Positions 23,113 to 34,439 of a stretch of DNA of 64,000 nucleotides are shown piece by piece. A model generated the notes under the pieces. That model made no database searches. It saw only the letters and a program-made list of their open reading frames with translations, and was not told the origin of the DNA. A program made the position numbers and the translations under genes. The stretch's first letter is position 1. Each line of letters begins with the position of its first letter. The stretch lies in the NCBI GenBank assembly GCA_026873275.1, contig JANTUC010000002.1, forward strand, positions 1,426,001-1,490,000, given 5' to 3'. The DNA comes from Pseudopithomyces maydicus. Its lineage: Eukaryota; Ascomycota; Dothideomycetes; Pleosporales; Didymosphaeriaceae.

Positions 23113-24804
23113 ATGTCATCCAAACCTGCCCTTAAACCTACGAAGAAAAGGGCTGGTAGAAAGCGACAACCACCCCTAGCACCCGGGCCCGCTCTTCAGT
23201 TTGTGGTCGCGAGTCATCCAGATCATTTCAGAGATGAGAAGACAATGAGGCATGTCCGCTCACATGTCATGTACAAACATCGGGGTGAGCAGCGAGGGGG
23301 CTCTCCAATTGAAAGATCTCAAAGTAGAGACAGACGACCTGGTTCAACAAGTCCAATGACAGCAAGCTCTGATGGAGCACTCGATGATACGTTCCACCTG
23401 CCGCGGACAACTCGCCGGCGCAGCAGTGCATGGGATGGTGCCATGTACCAGTACTTGTCACAATCACCCTCGATCGATCCGCTGCGCAATCTTGCCGCTC
23501 GAATCATCGCGGCCACCACAGCAGAACCCGCACGGAGCGCACCGCCAGTGTTTGAAAATGAATACGAATATCCATTTCCCTCAACGCCGAACACTCCAGC
23601 CATCGAAAAATTAGACGACCTTCGTGAGCTGTATCTCGAGAGTTCTAACCTGTTCGATTCTGAGAACCTAACGGCATGTGGATGGACGAGGACATTATGC
23701 AGCAACCGCATGTCATTTCTTAGCCAAATCAGTGTTTTATGTGTCTATCAGGACGTCGCCGATGGCCGCTTGGACGATACGCCTCTTACTATATACGCCA
23801 AAACTAAGCTCATGAACATGCTCACTCAACCCAAAACACAAGGAGACGACTTCACGATCATTAGCATAGTTCATCTGCTAGTCAGCGAGATTGGCGGTCA
23901 CAACGAAGATGTGTTTGATGTTCACCAAGAAGGCTTGGTCCGAATTGTTCAACAAAGAGGTGGCATAGCGAATTTAGGCGTTGACTATCATATTGCAACG
24001 TTTTTGATAGTGTAAGTCATTCCCTTGAACAAATCCCTCACGTCTAACTTCCATAGGGTTCTTCTCATTTTTACGATATTGCGCGGTCGCCCAGAACCAG
24101 CGATGCTGCAGGGTTTTACGCCAAATTCCTTAAATCGCAGCACCACATCACCCCTTCCTATATCACCCTTGTACGCGCCCAATGGGGATATATCGGCACT
24201 ATACGGAAGCTGCTCGCTTGATACATTTCATATCATACAAGACATGTATCAGCTCACACACACATACATCAACCGATGGAACTATCCGGCTTCAGAAGAC
24301 CCCTTGACAGATTCCCATTTGGAGCAAATTTATACACGTCTTCTATATCGCCCATCAACAGAAGACGAAGTGGCGCCAGACTGGGTCTACGAGAGCGTCC
24401 GCATTGCAGCACTCATATACTGTCGTTCAATAGTTCAGGGCATGCCACTCTCAAAGTCGGCGAACATCATCCATGCTCGCAAGTCCGCTTCGAGTACTGA
24501 GACAACAGTGATTTCAGCTCTTCACAACGCAGTTGAACAAACCGATAGAGCTGGTCATTGGGGAGATATGAGCGGTGTATTACTATGGGTATATCTTGTC
24601 GGTGGGGCAGCCTCATGGCCCTCTTTTCAACCTTTTTATGGAGACCTTTCCGACGCGCATTCGTCACTACCGTGGACAAGGAAGTGCTTTGCGCTCTACG
24701 CGGTTAGATCCTCTCTTTCGATCAACTTCGACCATGCCGATGCTATTGTGGAATCGCAGAGGACGATGCTGCGGGTTCAGCATATGATCAGTTTGAGGGA
24801 CTAA
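23113..24804 (+). CDS. fungal transcription-factor-domain protein, tachykinin-family type
   Basis: Two exons, 23113-24011 and 24057-24804, with a 45 bp intron (GTAAGT donor, TCTAACTT branch); 548 residues. It starts with a Lys/Arg-rich stretch (KPTKKRAGRKRQP) and then FVVASHPDHFRDEKTMRHVRS, the N-terminal signature common to fungal proteins labelled tachykinin family or fungal-specific transcription factor. The C-terminal two thirds are helical and resemble the Fungal_trans_2 domain. There is no Zn2Cys6 cluster at the N-terminus, so DNA binding is not shown; it may work as a co-regulator. Isolated between two gene-poor stretches. Confidence 0.85.
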
Positions 24805-27480
24805 ACTTCGTACGGCCGTAGCAATCTTAACACGTCGATCGCCATGTTTTGGCTGTGCTCAGCGGCCATACGATCTAGCATGGCAATCTAACTTACGTCA
24901 TTCCATTCCACTCCGCAACAAGAATCTTCGCAGGCCGGGTTTCTCTATTGGCCAAAGTACAGCAATCCGCTTCAACGAGTCCTCTGGGTAGGACTCATGT
25001 GTATCCATTTTCAATTTCATTTTCGGTCATCCCCAAAAGTTTGTTTCATGTACAACTTGGCTTCATTGGGCCATATCTCGACTATGATCATTTCTCATCT
25101 ATTTCCTTTCTGTTCGAGTTTAGACGCATGCAGTGGAAACGGTCATAGACGCAGCATAACGGTACCCATAACAATTCCATTACCATGTTAAATATTGTGT
25201 GCGTTGTAATTTCGCCCTATATAGCTCAGTGCATCTATAATACATGTCAATACACGATCGGAGGTCATTTTCGAATACAGACGGCCTCGCAGGGCAGCTT
25301 TCGAGCTCCACCCACGCGAAAGATCCAGGTACAGACGATATTATCTAGCGTCTGATCTAAAGACTATGTGTAGTATAGCTGCGCCTAAACGGCCCTTCCT
25401 AGTCATTAGATCTTGAACCGCAGCATCGGGTATGCTTAGTTCGATCGGTAAGCCCCGAGGAAGCCGTACAATTCGATGGATGGGAAAGTATATGCAAGAT
25501 GTCAGTTGGGGCTTGTACGAAGCGTTTGGCCGACGAGGCAGGTTCGGTGGGTTCTAGGCTGGATCTTGCTGTAATGGTGCTCTAGTGGGTGAGGCTTTGT
25601 CGGCTTTGATATCGGACATGTGTGGTACTCCGATGAGGCAGAGCTGCTCTCCCCGTTCGACGTTGACAAGTAAGCTGGTGTATGAAAGACGTCATGGAGA
25701 AACTCAATCTTTTGTTCAAGAGAGCAAGTTTTGACAAACATGGCGCCATGGATTTATTGTGTATTCGTTGAGAAACAATATCAATTCTTCAAGGATTCGA
25801 CCCAAGTACGGCGTGACTAGATATGGATACCTCTTGTTCGACTTGTAGATTGGATGACTATTCAGTTCCTGTTTCACTTTGCTTACGATTGCTTTCATAC
25901 TTTTGTGGCACAACCATTAACCGGGCCTGTTTGTTGTAGCTCAGAGTGCCCAAGAGACGCTTTCCATCGGAGATGCCATAAGCCAACTGACATGGTCCAA
26001 CTCCAACGCCATTGACGCCCGGCAGCTTCATCCAATCCGCCATGACGGCACGGCAAGTATAAGCGACCCCCTGCCCATCCATCCCAAACCACCTGCAAGC
26101 CACACTCAATCTTACCCTCGGAGCCACGCCAGCGCTACGGCACCGGGCAAGGCCCTGGCAGGCTGAACGAACATGTCGGCGTCGGCACGATTCCCCACAC
26201 TTGCGCAGCGTGCATGCATGTATTCGGCTGGCCCGACGCGCTTCACCCTCGGCTGCAGCCCTATAGGGCACCCGGGTACGACTCCGCTTCCGCATGTGAA
26301 ACCCCACGCCCGGGTGGGGCGGTGCTTCTACCAGCGGGCGATCGAGCACAACGGTGAATGAGGAAATTTGATCGCTCGGAGACGGCAGGCAGGGAACGGT
26401 GAGACCGACGGGATGCAAGATTGTTCGTGTGTGCGCGTGGGACGGCCAGGAAGCGGTGTGAGGACGGAAGCGGTTGGTTGGTGCGACAATTGCGCGTGAA
26501 GGATGTGCGTGGCATGGCTTTCGGACCCCAAATGTATGTATAGTACCTACCCACTCTACCTACCTACCTAGCTATGTAGTAGCTATGTAGGTATATGTCG
26601 CATGCATGCAGCCTTGCGCTGGCAGACGGTTCTAATTAGTGCTTAGCAAAAGGGAACCGGTGGGTAGGGGTCGCAGGGTGGATACATGTGCTTCTGGGAC
26701 ACTACGACGTAGTAGTTACCTTCCGCGGAAGCAGTGACGACAACGGTTTCGCGTCTGAGCCCGACGCTCCATGGCATGGAAGCCAATGGAGAAGGGGACC
26801 CAACGTATCGTGCTGATCGTGGCGTCGACATTCGCAAGTGGTGATAATAGTCTTGCATACAAGGGACAGGCAGACAGGCAGACGGTGATGTCCCTGCATG
26901 ATTTTCGGCCTCGCTCTGGATGCTAGACGTAGCTTGTAGCTTGGATGGAAGGGAAATTATGACCTATTTTGTGTAGTGGCAGTGCGCGATGCTGATAGCT
27001 ACTCTGCATATATGTGGTTTAAGCTTGATCATCCTGCCGAATAAGCAGGGCCTAAAACACCTGCTTAGATGACGAGATAGCGTGATCAGATAGATGTTGA
27101 TGTGAGAATGTCTCCCCATACGTCGCGATGATACATGATACACTTGAATCACTGACTGATTAAACCCTGTTTATAGATATTCGCGGTCCATTCCTGATGT
27201 ACATATGCATTCGAGGCCATACGGGAGATATCGAAAGAACGATACATTGCATCCTAATAACCATACGTGTTTCCCCACGCAAGGCCGGACTTTGGGTGAA
27301 ACTCGGTTTGAGGTTTACACCAATATGTTATCACCGCTAAGCTATTGTGCACACGATCCAGCGTTTACTGCGCGTCCGAGTTGTCTTACCGCATGAATAC
27401 ATCTGGATCAAAGGTGTACTTACCCTCATCAAACATAGGAATAATAGTGAAATTCATAGACCCTACTACTACTTCACGCA
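24805..27480. other. intergenic, 2.7 kb without a supported gene
   Basis: No convincing gene. A minus-strand frame of 186 codons (25,858-26,418) is Cys/Arg/Gly-rich and matches no family I know. A CTAC/TAGCTATG repeat with a short direct repeat lies near 26,551-26,600. The rest is moderately AT-rich. Confidence 0.45.
26551..26600. repeat. CTAC / AGCTATGTAG simple repeat
   Basis: Run of ctac units followed by two copies of agctatgtag, forming a short partly palindromic stretch between genes. No function seen. Confidence 0.6.
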
Positions 27481-28530
27481 TCAGGGCAACCTCATCTTCT
27501 GTGCATAGCTCGTCCCGCGTGTTTCGTACAATGCCAGGAACGTCGTATCATCCAATCCTATCAATCCAGCCCACATTGCAGGTAACTCATGCACAACAGT
27601 CTGATCCGTCCAGGTTCTTCCTTGATCACGGCTGATCTTAAGAGCCAGCGCACCCTCGGGCCACGTACCCCCATTCTCGTTGGTTCCGAAGCTGGCGACC
27701 AGTGTACTTCCCACACGAATGATCTGAGGCGCACCCGCGCTCCATCCCGAATTGCTAGATACCGTATACCTCGTTGGCTCCCACGTCTTGCCGTCGGTCG
27801 TCGTGCGCACCGCCTGCACGATGAAGTGGCCATCGACACCGGACTCGAAGATGGCAACCTTGGTTGCGCTGTTCGGTGCTACGGGCGCAACACCCAACAT
27901 GCCGTCGCGCGCATTGGTGTCCGACCCTGTGAAAACTCGCTCGGCACTCCACGTCTTGCCGTTATCCCTAGTCTCCCTTATAATACTATCCTGTCCCCCC
28001 GGTCCAGTCTCCTTGGAGTAGTAAAGCTGTGTGCTCCCATCCAGCGCCGTCTGCATGAAAGGCTCCCATGGTCCATCTTCACCCCCGGGCATCTCAATAG
28101 CCTGCGTCAAGAACTTCCAATCTTTCCCCAAGTTGTCGCTCACTGTGACAGTGATGCGGTACCACGTTGGGTTTGTCCCTGGCCCATTACCCAGGTCGTG
28201 ATTACGGAATGCACAGAGGATCTGCCCGTTGGGCATCTGGTGTACGTAGGGGTTGTCCAGGTCGCGCGTTGCTTTGGGAGCAGTGTCGATGGTTCCGAGG
28301 GGCTCCCATGATGCGCCGTTGTTGGTAGATTTCACAGTGGTGAGAGTACGGTTGGAACCGACGTCTTGTGTGTAGACCCCAAGGAGAGATCTGTCTGCGA
28401 GGCGGACAGCGCGGGGGTAGGTTCCGGCTTTGCCGAAGACGACAGCAGCACCATCTTTGACTGGTGCCTGAGCCGACACAGACAAGGCCAAAATGGCGGA
28501 AGTTTGGAGAAGGGTAGAAACGAGCTGCAT
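27481..28530 (-). CDS. secreted six-bladed propeller hydrolase, GH93/sialidase-like
   Basis: Single exon, 349 residues. MQLVSTLLQTSAILALSVSA is a signal peptide. Five Asp-box-like motifs mark a sialidase-fold beta-propeller: STNNGASW, SDNLGKDW, TRDNGKTW, TTTDGKTW and SRDQGRTW. Fungal proteins of this size and motif pattern are usually GH93 exo-1,5-alpha-L-arabinanases acting on plant arabinan; a GH33 sialidase-like enzyme is the alternative. Acidic candidates for catalysis lie in GGEDGPWEPF and TWPEGAL but I cannot assign them. Probably extracellular, for plant polysaccharide use. Confidence 0.85.
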   Translation of the reverse strand: MQLVSTLLQTSAILALSVSAQAPVKDGAAVVFGKAGTYPRAVRLADRSLLGVYTQDVGSNRTLTTVKSTNNGASWEPLGTIDTAPKATRDLDNPYVHQMPNGQILCAFRNHDLGNGPGTNPTWYRITVTVSDNLGKDWKFLTQAIEMPGGEDGPWEPFMQTALDGSTQLYYSKETGPGGQDSIIRETRDNGKTWSAERVFTGSDTNARDGMLGVAPVAPNSATKVAIFESGVDGHFIVQAVRTTTDGKTWEPTRYTVSSNSGWSAGAPQIIRVGSTLVASFGTNENGGTWPEGALALKISRDQGRTWTDQTVVHELPAMWAGLIGLDDTTFLALYETRGTSYAQKMRLP

Positions 28531-29926
28531 GATGGTAGTTTGAGCCTAATACAGCTGCTGTTTGTTCGTTCAGGGTGAATATAGGAGTGGTGAACGGGGA
28601 TCGTCAACAGATGTTGAGTACCTCTACTCTCGGCCGTAACATGTGTATATATATAAACTGGTATAGTTTAGATTTCCGGACTCTGCAAGACTTTGCGAAA
28701 TCGCCTCTCAAGGAGAGTGGCGCATGCGGATGGATGAACAGGGTTATGCGACGCAGCTCCACTACCTGAAACAAAGTGCATTTAGGAACATAATCCGGCC
28801 GATCACTTGACTAAACGCTGTCGATCAGATTAGCAGAACTCCAAAGAAGTTCGAATTGGGACAAGCTTCCGACATCCGGCTCCTGGTCGTTTAACGTGAG
28901 TGGGTATTCTGTATATAAATATCCGCATGGGAAGCATGACTTGGATGGACTTGGGACGCCGGATGGGGGCCAGAATAACAGTTCTATTCTACTTATGTCG
29001 AAGGCTAAGCTAGTTTCATCCCTTTACAGCGGGGAGAAAAACCACCACCACAATTGGATACCCCAGTTAATATAACGCTGCCTTTGGAAAGAACCCACTT
29101 AGCTAGCCCACCATGATTGCGTTACTCCCCCCATCTGCATCGATCTATACTCACAATCTCGTATGACCCTTGTTCGTATAATTGCGGAAAGAAGGTCTCC
29201 TGGTTGAACTGCGAGCTTGAACGGGTTAGATGATTAGCCCGAGGTCCGTAGGTATGCATGCTCGGGATTATCACGATCGCCGAATGGGGAGAATCTCCTT
29301 GTATCAACACGCCGAACTACTTTCCCCGTTAAAATGTAACCTAAAGCTCATGGCTGTACACACATACTCACTCAACAACAGCAAAGAATGTAGTAAAGAC
29401 TGAACTTTTATGATTGAAAACCGAAAAAGGCCTAAAAAAGGCGCTTGCTTAATGCATCAGAGCCACCCGGATGCCACCGCTATGCTTATGCTAAAAACGG
29501 CCTGCAAAAGTATGCTAAGCTCGAAGAGTCACGCACTGCAATGTGCTTTCAGGATGACCTTGAGAGGCACTCTATATGCCATCTCCCAGATGAAAGTACA
29601 ACTCCAGCCAATGCCAAACAAAAAGCGCAGGAAGGGTAGAGAAACAGTCGCACGAAAGGTAAAGTGCCAAGCACCCTGAAAAGTTTCTCGGGTCTGTTCA
29701 AACTCCAGCCAATGCCAAAAAAGCTAGTGTCGAGCGCCATGATAGGTTTCTTGGGGTACTCGACAAACCTCAATACTGACCTAGGGTCTCAACACTAGAA
29801 AATGCTAGTACTAACAACAGGATACAGTAATTTGCATCATGGGAAAAGAAAGTTCGTTCTGCCAAGTAGGAAAAGGGTATCTTCGAAGATCATACCAAAA
29901 CGCCAAGACATGATAGAAAGGAGTCA
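28531..29926. other. intergenic, no gene seen
   Basis: About 1.4 kb. It contains the upstream region of the propeller hydrolase gene with a TATATATAAA stretch near 28,647-28,656. Short frames near 29,410-29,770 overlap on both strands and share the phrase actccagccaatgccaaa twice (about 29,600 and 29,701). Nothing codes convincingly. Confidence 0.45.
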
Positions 29927-32335
29927 TCAGAGTTCCTCGTCGTACACAATATCGGGATCGTCCCAAGCCATGGCTTTAACCTTGGCCTTGAGCTCAGCAG
30001 AGTGCGCATAAGCGGTAGCGTCGGCCTCAACATCCAAGGGAAGATCGAGCATTTCAACATCGGGAAATTCGAATCTGAAATCCGGCAAAGCAAGGCTAGG
30101 GCCTGCGCTCTTGAAATCAGAAAATCCCGTCTTGGCAGACTTGACCTCGAGAGAGGAAGGGTTGCGATTCTCTCGATAGATAGAAGTGTCATTGGACATG
30201 CTCTTGCTCTGAACAGGGGACGCGCTATTGCTGAGGATCTTGGTCTGGAAAGAAGATATGCCATTGTTCGTGCCTTTGCTTTGCAACCAGGTAGAGCCAC
30301 CAGCGTTAATACCCTTGCTCTGCAAAAAAGAAGGGGCGGGAATCCTTGCATTTTGAGTATTGAAAGGAGTGGGAGAGTCTGCGATCATAGATTCATTTCC
30401 AGCGTCCGAACGAAGGCTTGGAGAAGGCTTGCTCATATGGGAAAGGTTGCTTGGCTTGTGGGGAGTGAACTTCAATGCCTTGGCACGCTGGGCTTCGATG
30501 CGATTGGTAGTAGGGGCCGATACGAGGTGGCCATCACCGGAAGGAACAGATGGAACAGAGTCAAGTGAGGTCGGGAGCTCCGCATGCGTCATAACAGGAG
30601 CCGGCGGTGGTGCTTGGGTCCAGGTTGTTGATGCGCTGGATGCGTTGGCGATATCCTCTTCCTCTTCATCGGAAGTATCAGAGTCGTCGGGAACACTAAA
30701 GGAGGTGGGGAATGGCACCGAGGAAGTGTCCTGTTGAAATAAGGGTACGCTCTGTTGAGGTTGGGGAGCACTCTGCTGAGCTTCGTCCTGCTGAGGTTCG
30801 ATCTGTTGCCGGGACCTCTTGAAAACGTTGGTATGGTGTTGCGAGGTGTCGCCAGGATCCAAAGCGGACCGCGGGTGCAGGTCACGAGATGAGGTCGACT
30901 TGCCACCGCTGTTGAAGAATGGGCTGCTAGAACGATCAAGAGAATTCGTGTGGTTGACCGACGCTGTGGCTCCATCGTGGCTGTCATTTGCGATCTTCTG
31001 CCTTTTGGCCGCAGGCTGGTCAACATCTTGTTCAGTTTGCACAGCAGCAATCTGTTGACCAAGTTCTGCCATTTCAATACGCATGTGTTCAAGGACCGCC
31101 CACATTGGCGCGGGCTGGTCTGGAGTGTCGTCCATGTGGTCCATAAGCTCATTATCGAGACTGAAGCTGCTAGCTACGGTCTTCCATGGCTTGCAGTTGA
31201 AATGATTGAGATCGCCGTATGACATTCCGTCCTCCAGTCGCTTGCGTTTCTCACCCGCCAAAGGGGAGGGACCTTCCAGCATTTGTTTCAGGACAGTTTC
31301 TGCCCATCTCTGTGCCTGCTCTTGCTCCGTAGTGTCTTGCACGCTCGAAGCGACATGCTGAGCAATATTGGTACGCTCGCGTCTCTTGGATGGCTGTCTA
31401 AATTTGGAGTTGCCACGAGACTCACCAACAGGAGTGGGAGTAGGGGTGAGCGCCATGGTAACTTCTCCGATGACTGGGGACGCAATTGGAGTGCTGAATT
31501 TGGAAGTTGAAATGGTCGAAGAGGTTGCAGGAGTCTTTGCTACCGGAGTTTTGGTGGGGGAGGACTGTGGCGCAGGTTTTGGTGTAGTGAAAACGGATGG
31601 CAGAAGAGAAGAGAACATGCGGCCGAAGAATGACTCGGTCTGCGGTGTTGCAGCGGGCAAAGCGTGACCATTTGTGAGCGGGGTTGAGGGCGCAGAGGGC
31701 TGCTTCGCACGTGGAGGAGTGGTCGGTACTAGGGCGCTCGCTGCTGGGGCGGGTTGAATAGGGCTGCCGTTTATCGCGGCCAGGGTGAGGTTGTCTTGGG
31801 ATTTTCGGTCTGCCAGTCGCAGGAGCTCTATAGCTTCCTTGCGATCTTGGACAGAATCGGAAGGCGCATTGGCGTCTTTGGTCGAGGGGTCAGCTTTGGG
31901 CGTACAGATTATCATCCCCAAGAGGCGAGTGCCCATGCTTCGTAAAAGGGTAGGCGGAGTCTTCAGAGGGTCTGCCGACACGGGCTCCCGCTCCGACTGG
32001 CTTTGGATAAAAGAGATAGGCGGCTTACTGCCTGGGGTTCGTTGAGAGTGCTCGACAAGATCTTGTTCCCGCTCCGACCCGGTCTCTGGCTGGGGTTCTG
32101 ATGCCGACTCAGACTCAGGCTCTGGTGCGGACTGAGGCTCTGGCTGAGACTCTGAATCGCCGGCATTCGCTGATGCTTGTGCCTGAGCTTGAGCTTGAGC
32201 TTGGGCCTGAGCCTGTGTCTGTGCCTTGCGGCGGGTGGCAGTCTTGCGCTGGCGCCTTGGTGGGGTGGGCAGGCCGTTGACCAGGGGCGAGCCGGGCTTC
32301 GTACGCGTCGAACGTGTCGAGCGCGTGGTCGCCAT
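29927..32335 (-). CDS. hypothetical low-complexity nuclear-type protein, 802 aa
   Basis: Single large frame; I place the start at MATTRSTRSTRTK (32,335) rather than upstream, since the upstream part has no protein-like character and an intron-like 5' UTR. An Arg/Thr/Lys-rich N-terminus with TPPRRQRKTATRRK is followed by an Ala-Gln repeat (about eight AQ units), a Glu/Ser/Pro-rich stretch, and long Ser/Thr/Pro/Gln-rich regions. Toward the C-terminus are diverged copies of a unit with LQSKG, FQTK, VQSKS at roughly 15-residue spacing. An acidic end (DDPDIVYDEEL) closes it. I do not recognise the family. Basic clusters suggest a nuclear location. Divergent from VMA6 by 418 bp. Confidence 0.75.
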   Translation of the reverse strand: MATTRSTRSTRTKPGSPLVNGLPTPPRRQRKTATRRKAQTQAQAQAQAQAQAQASANAGDSESQPEPQSAPEPESESASEPQPETGSEREQDLVEHSQRTPGSKPPISFIQSQSEREPVSADPLKTPPTLLRSMGTRLLGMIICTPKADPSTKDANAPSDSVQDRKEAIELLRLADRKSQDNLTLAAINGSPIQPAPAASALVPTTPPRAKQPSAPSTPLTNGHALPAATPQTESFFGRMFSSLLPSVFTTPKPAPQSSPTKTPVAKTPATSSTISTSKFSTPIASPVIGEVTMALTPTPTPVGESRGNSKFRQPSKRRERTNIAQHVASSVQDTTEQEQAQRWAETVLKQMLEGPSPLAGEKRKRLEDGMSYGDLNHFNCKPWKTVASSFSLDNELMDHMDDTPDQPAPMWAVLEHMRIEMAELGQQIAAVQTEQDVDQPAAKRQKIANDSHDGATASVNHTNSLDRSSSPFFNSGGKSTSSRDLHPRSALDPGDTSQHHTNVFKRSRQQIEPQQDEAQQSAPQPQQSVPLFQQDTSSVPFPTSFSVPDDSDTSDEEEEDIANASSASTTWTQAPPPAPVMTHAELPTSLDSVPSVPSGDGHLVSAPTTNRIEAQRAKALKFTPHKPSNLSHMSKPSPSLRSDAGNESMIADSPTPFNTQNARIPAPSFLQSKGINAGGSTWLQSKGTNNGISSFQTKILSNSASPVQSKSMSNDTSIYRENRNPSSLEVKSAKTGFSDFKSAGPSLALPDFRFEFPDVEMLDLPLDVEADATAYAHSAELKAKVKAMAWDDPDIVYDEEL
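32174..32225 (-). repeat. Ala-Gln coding hexanucleotide repeat
   Basis: Run of six-base units encoding alternating Ala and Gln (about eight) near the N-terminus of the 802-residue protein. Copy number change would keep frame. Likely polymorphic. Confidence 0.85.
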
Positions 32336-32753
32336 TGCGGTTCTACACAAGCTGTTAGCCCGAGTTCGACGACTCGCGCTGGCGGCGGTGCGCGGGAAGG
32401 GACGCGGCTTACCGTGCGGCGGGAGCTGGCGAGTGCTCAAAAAGGGCGCGTGCAAGCAGGATTGCGAGGCTGCGCGTGCTGGCAAGAATGCAAAGCGGCA
32501 GATGCTACCAAGATCGCGGAGCTGCAGGGGCAGGCAGAATTGCGAGGCTGCGTGTGCTCTGGGCGATGCACGGGAAGTGCGTGGGCGGAGAAGAAATGAT
32601 GGGGAAAGTTGCGCGCGTCAGCCTTCAAGTTCTCAGAAAGGCCAGTGCGTTTGCGCCAGTGATGACTCAGCAGCGTCCCCCAACAAGCACCTGCGTTGAC
32701 GTCGAGCTCCCAGGCTTCCCTGGCAACGCGGGCAGCATCACGATATTCCCAAT
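32336..32753. promoter_or_regulatory. shared divergent promoter, low-complexity protein / VMA6
   Basis: 418 bp between two divergent starts. Two 20-base direct repeats that differ at one position (attgcgaggctgcgYgtgct) lie at 32,461-32,480 and 32,539-32,558, 78 bp apart. Whether they bind anything is unknown. Confidence 0.6.
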
Positions 32754-33963
32754 ATGGAGGGCCTGTTCTACAACGTCAAATATGGGTACGTGCAGCTGTT
32801 GCTTTGCATTCCCTCTCCGCATGCGCCGCTGACTTCGCACCAGCTACATTGAAGGCATCGTGCGCGGCTACCGCAATGCGCTGCTCACCAGCCAGAACTA
32901 CAACAACCTGACCCAGTGCGAGACTATCGATGACATGAAGCTGCAGCTATCCCCCGCATACGGCGACTTCCTTGCATCGCTGCCCCCGAACCCCTCCACT
33001 TCTGCCCTCGCCGCCAAAACCACCGACAAGCTTGTTGCCGAGTTTCGCTATGTCCAGGCAAACGCCACGGGCTCGCTCTCCAAGTTCATGGAGTATCTGA
33101 CCTATGGATACATGATCGACAACGTTGCGCTTCTCATCACCGGCACCCTGCACGAGCGAGACACCAAGGAGCTGCTTGAGCGGTGCCACCCTCTTGGTTG
33201 GTTCGAGACCATGCCCGTGCTCTGCGTCGCCACCAACATTGAGGAGCTGTACAACTCCGTCCTGATTGAAACCCCTCTTGCTCCCTACTTCAAGGGCTCT
33301 CTCAGCCACCAGGATCTTGATGAGCTCAACATTGAAATCATCCGTAACACCCTCTACAAGAACTATCTCGAGGACTTTTACAACTGGGTCAACTCTGCAG
33401 ACGACATAGCAGGGACACCGACGGCCGAGGTCATGTCCGAGGTGCTGGAGTTTGAGGCTGACAGGAGGAGTATCAACATTACACTCAACTCGTTCGGTAC
33501 CGAGCTCTCCAAGGCAGACCGGAGAAAACTGTACCCAAACTTCGGCCTCTTGCACCCAGAAGGAACCTTGGTACTTTCAAAGGCCGATGATGTTGAAGGA
33601 GTTCGCATTGCAGTGGAGGGTGTGGGTGAATATAAATCCTTTTTCGAACGCACGGGTCTCAGTGGTGGTGGTGGCGGTGGCAGTATCGGCAACATGTCAG
33701 GTGGTATGGGTGGCGAATCACGCAGCTTGGAGGACTTGTTTTACGAGAAAGAGATGGAAATTTCCAAGTTGGCCTTTACTCGACAGTTCACACACTCCAT
33801 CGTATACGCCTGGGTCAAGCTAAGGGAGCAGGTCAGTACCTAAGCCCTCAGGAATTCGTATCACTGACATATTCATCAGGAAATCCGCAACATCACCTGG
33901 ATAGCCGAGTGCATTGCACAGAACCAGAAAGAGCGGATTGGAAACTATATTAGTGTTCTCTAA
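32754..33963 (+). CDS. VMA6: V-type H+-ATPase subunit d
   Basis: Three exons: 32754-32785, 32844-33831, 33880-33963; phases close and give 367 residues. MEGLFYNVKYGYIEGIVRGYRN is spliced across intron 1, followed by LTQCETIDDMKLQL, the Cys-bearing HPLGWFETMPVLCVA, and the C-terminal EIRNITWIAECIAQNQ, all typical of subunit d. It is the peripheral stalk-base subunit that couples V1 to the membrane c-ring of the vacuolar proton pump. A Gly-rich insertion (SGGGGGGSIGNMSGGMGG) before EDLFYEKEMEISK is longer than in yeast but common in filamentous fungi. Confidence 0.97.
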
Positions 33964-34439
33964 GCGTTGGCTGTTGTAATCCTTTCCATCTTCCTGCATG
34001 GCGAATACCGGCGTCGACGACGGTGGGTTGTATAAATTATCTTGCTTCAATGTTATCTGGTCTTCTTCACATGATTGTTTATACCACCTCTCCTTTGCTT
34101 TCAGCATCATATTGGTTGCGACACCGTTACCTCTTACCCCCCCCCCCCCACACTGTATCCCATTCAAGGATGAAGTACTTGCATCATTTCAATGTGTATA
34201 TTCGGATATCAGAGTATTTGAAGGGAGCTGCGTGGCACTATGACACGATACAAACGCGTAGTACTACTGACGGCAGGTGTGTGGCGCGTCGTCGCTCTTT
34301 CCTCCTCTACGCGCCAAGGCTAGACGACGCGTTTACGCTGCTCCCCCAAACAGCGCTCCCCCACTTGGATACTTTCACCTCTACATCATCGTCTGAACAG
34401 GCACCGCTCGCAGCAAATACTCTCGCCTTCGCACAGAAC
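33964..34439. other. intergenic with a 13-base C run
   Basis: VMA6 3' region and the upstream region of the next gene. A run of 13 C (34,137-34,149) lies in it. No gene seen. Confidence 0.5.

Noticed and set aside
25858..26418. 186-codon minus-strand frame
   Set aside because: No recognised domain, erratic composition, frequent Arg/Cys runs, and overlapping frames on both strands. Not supported as a gene.
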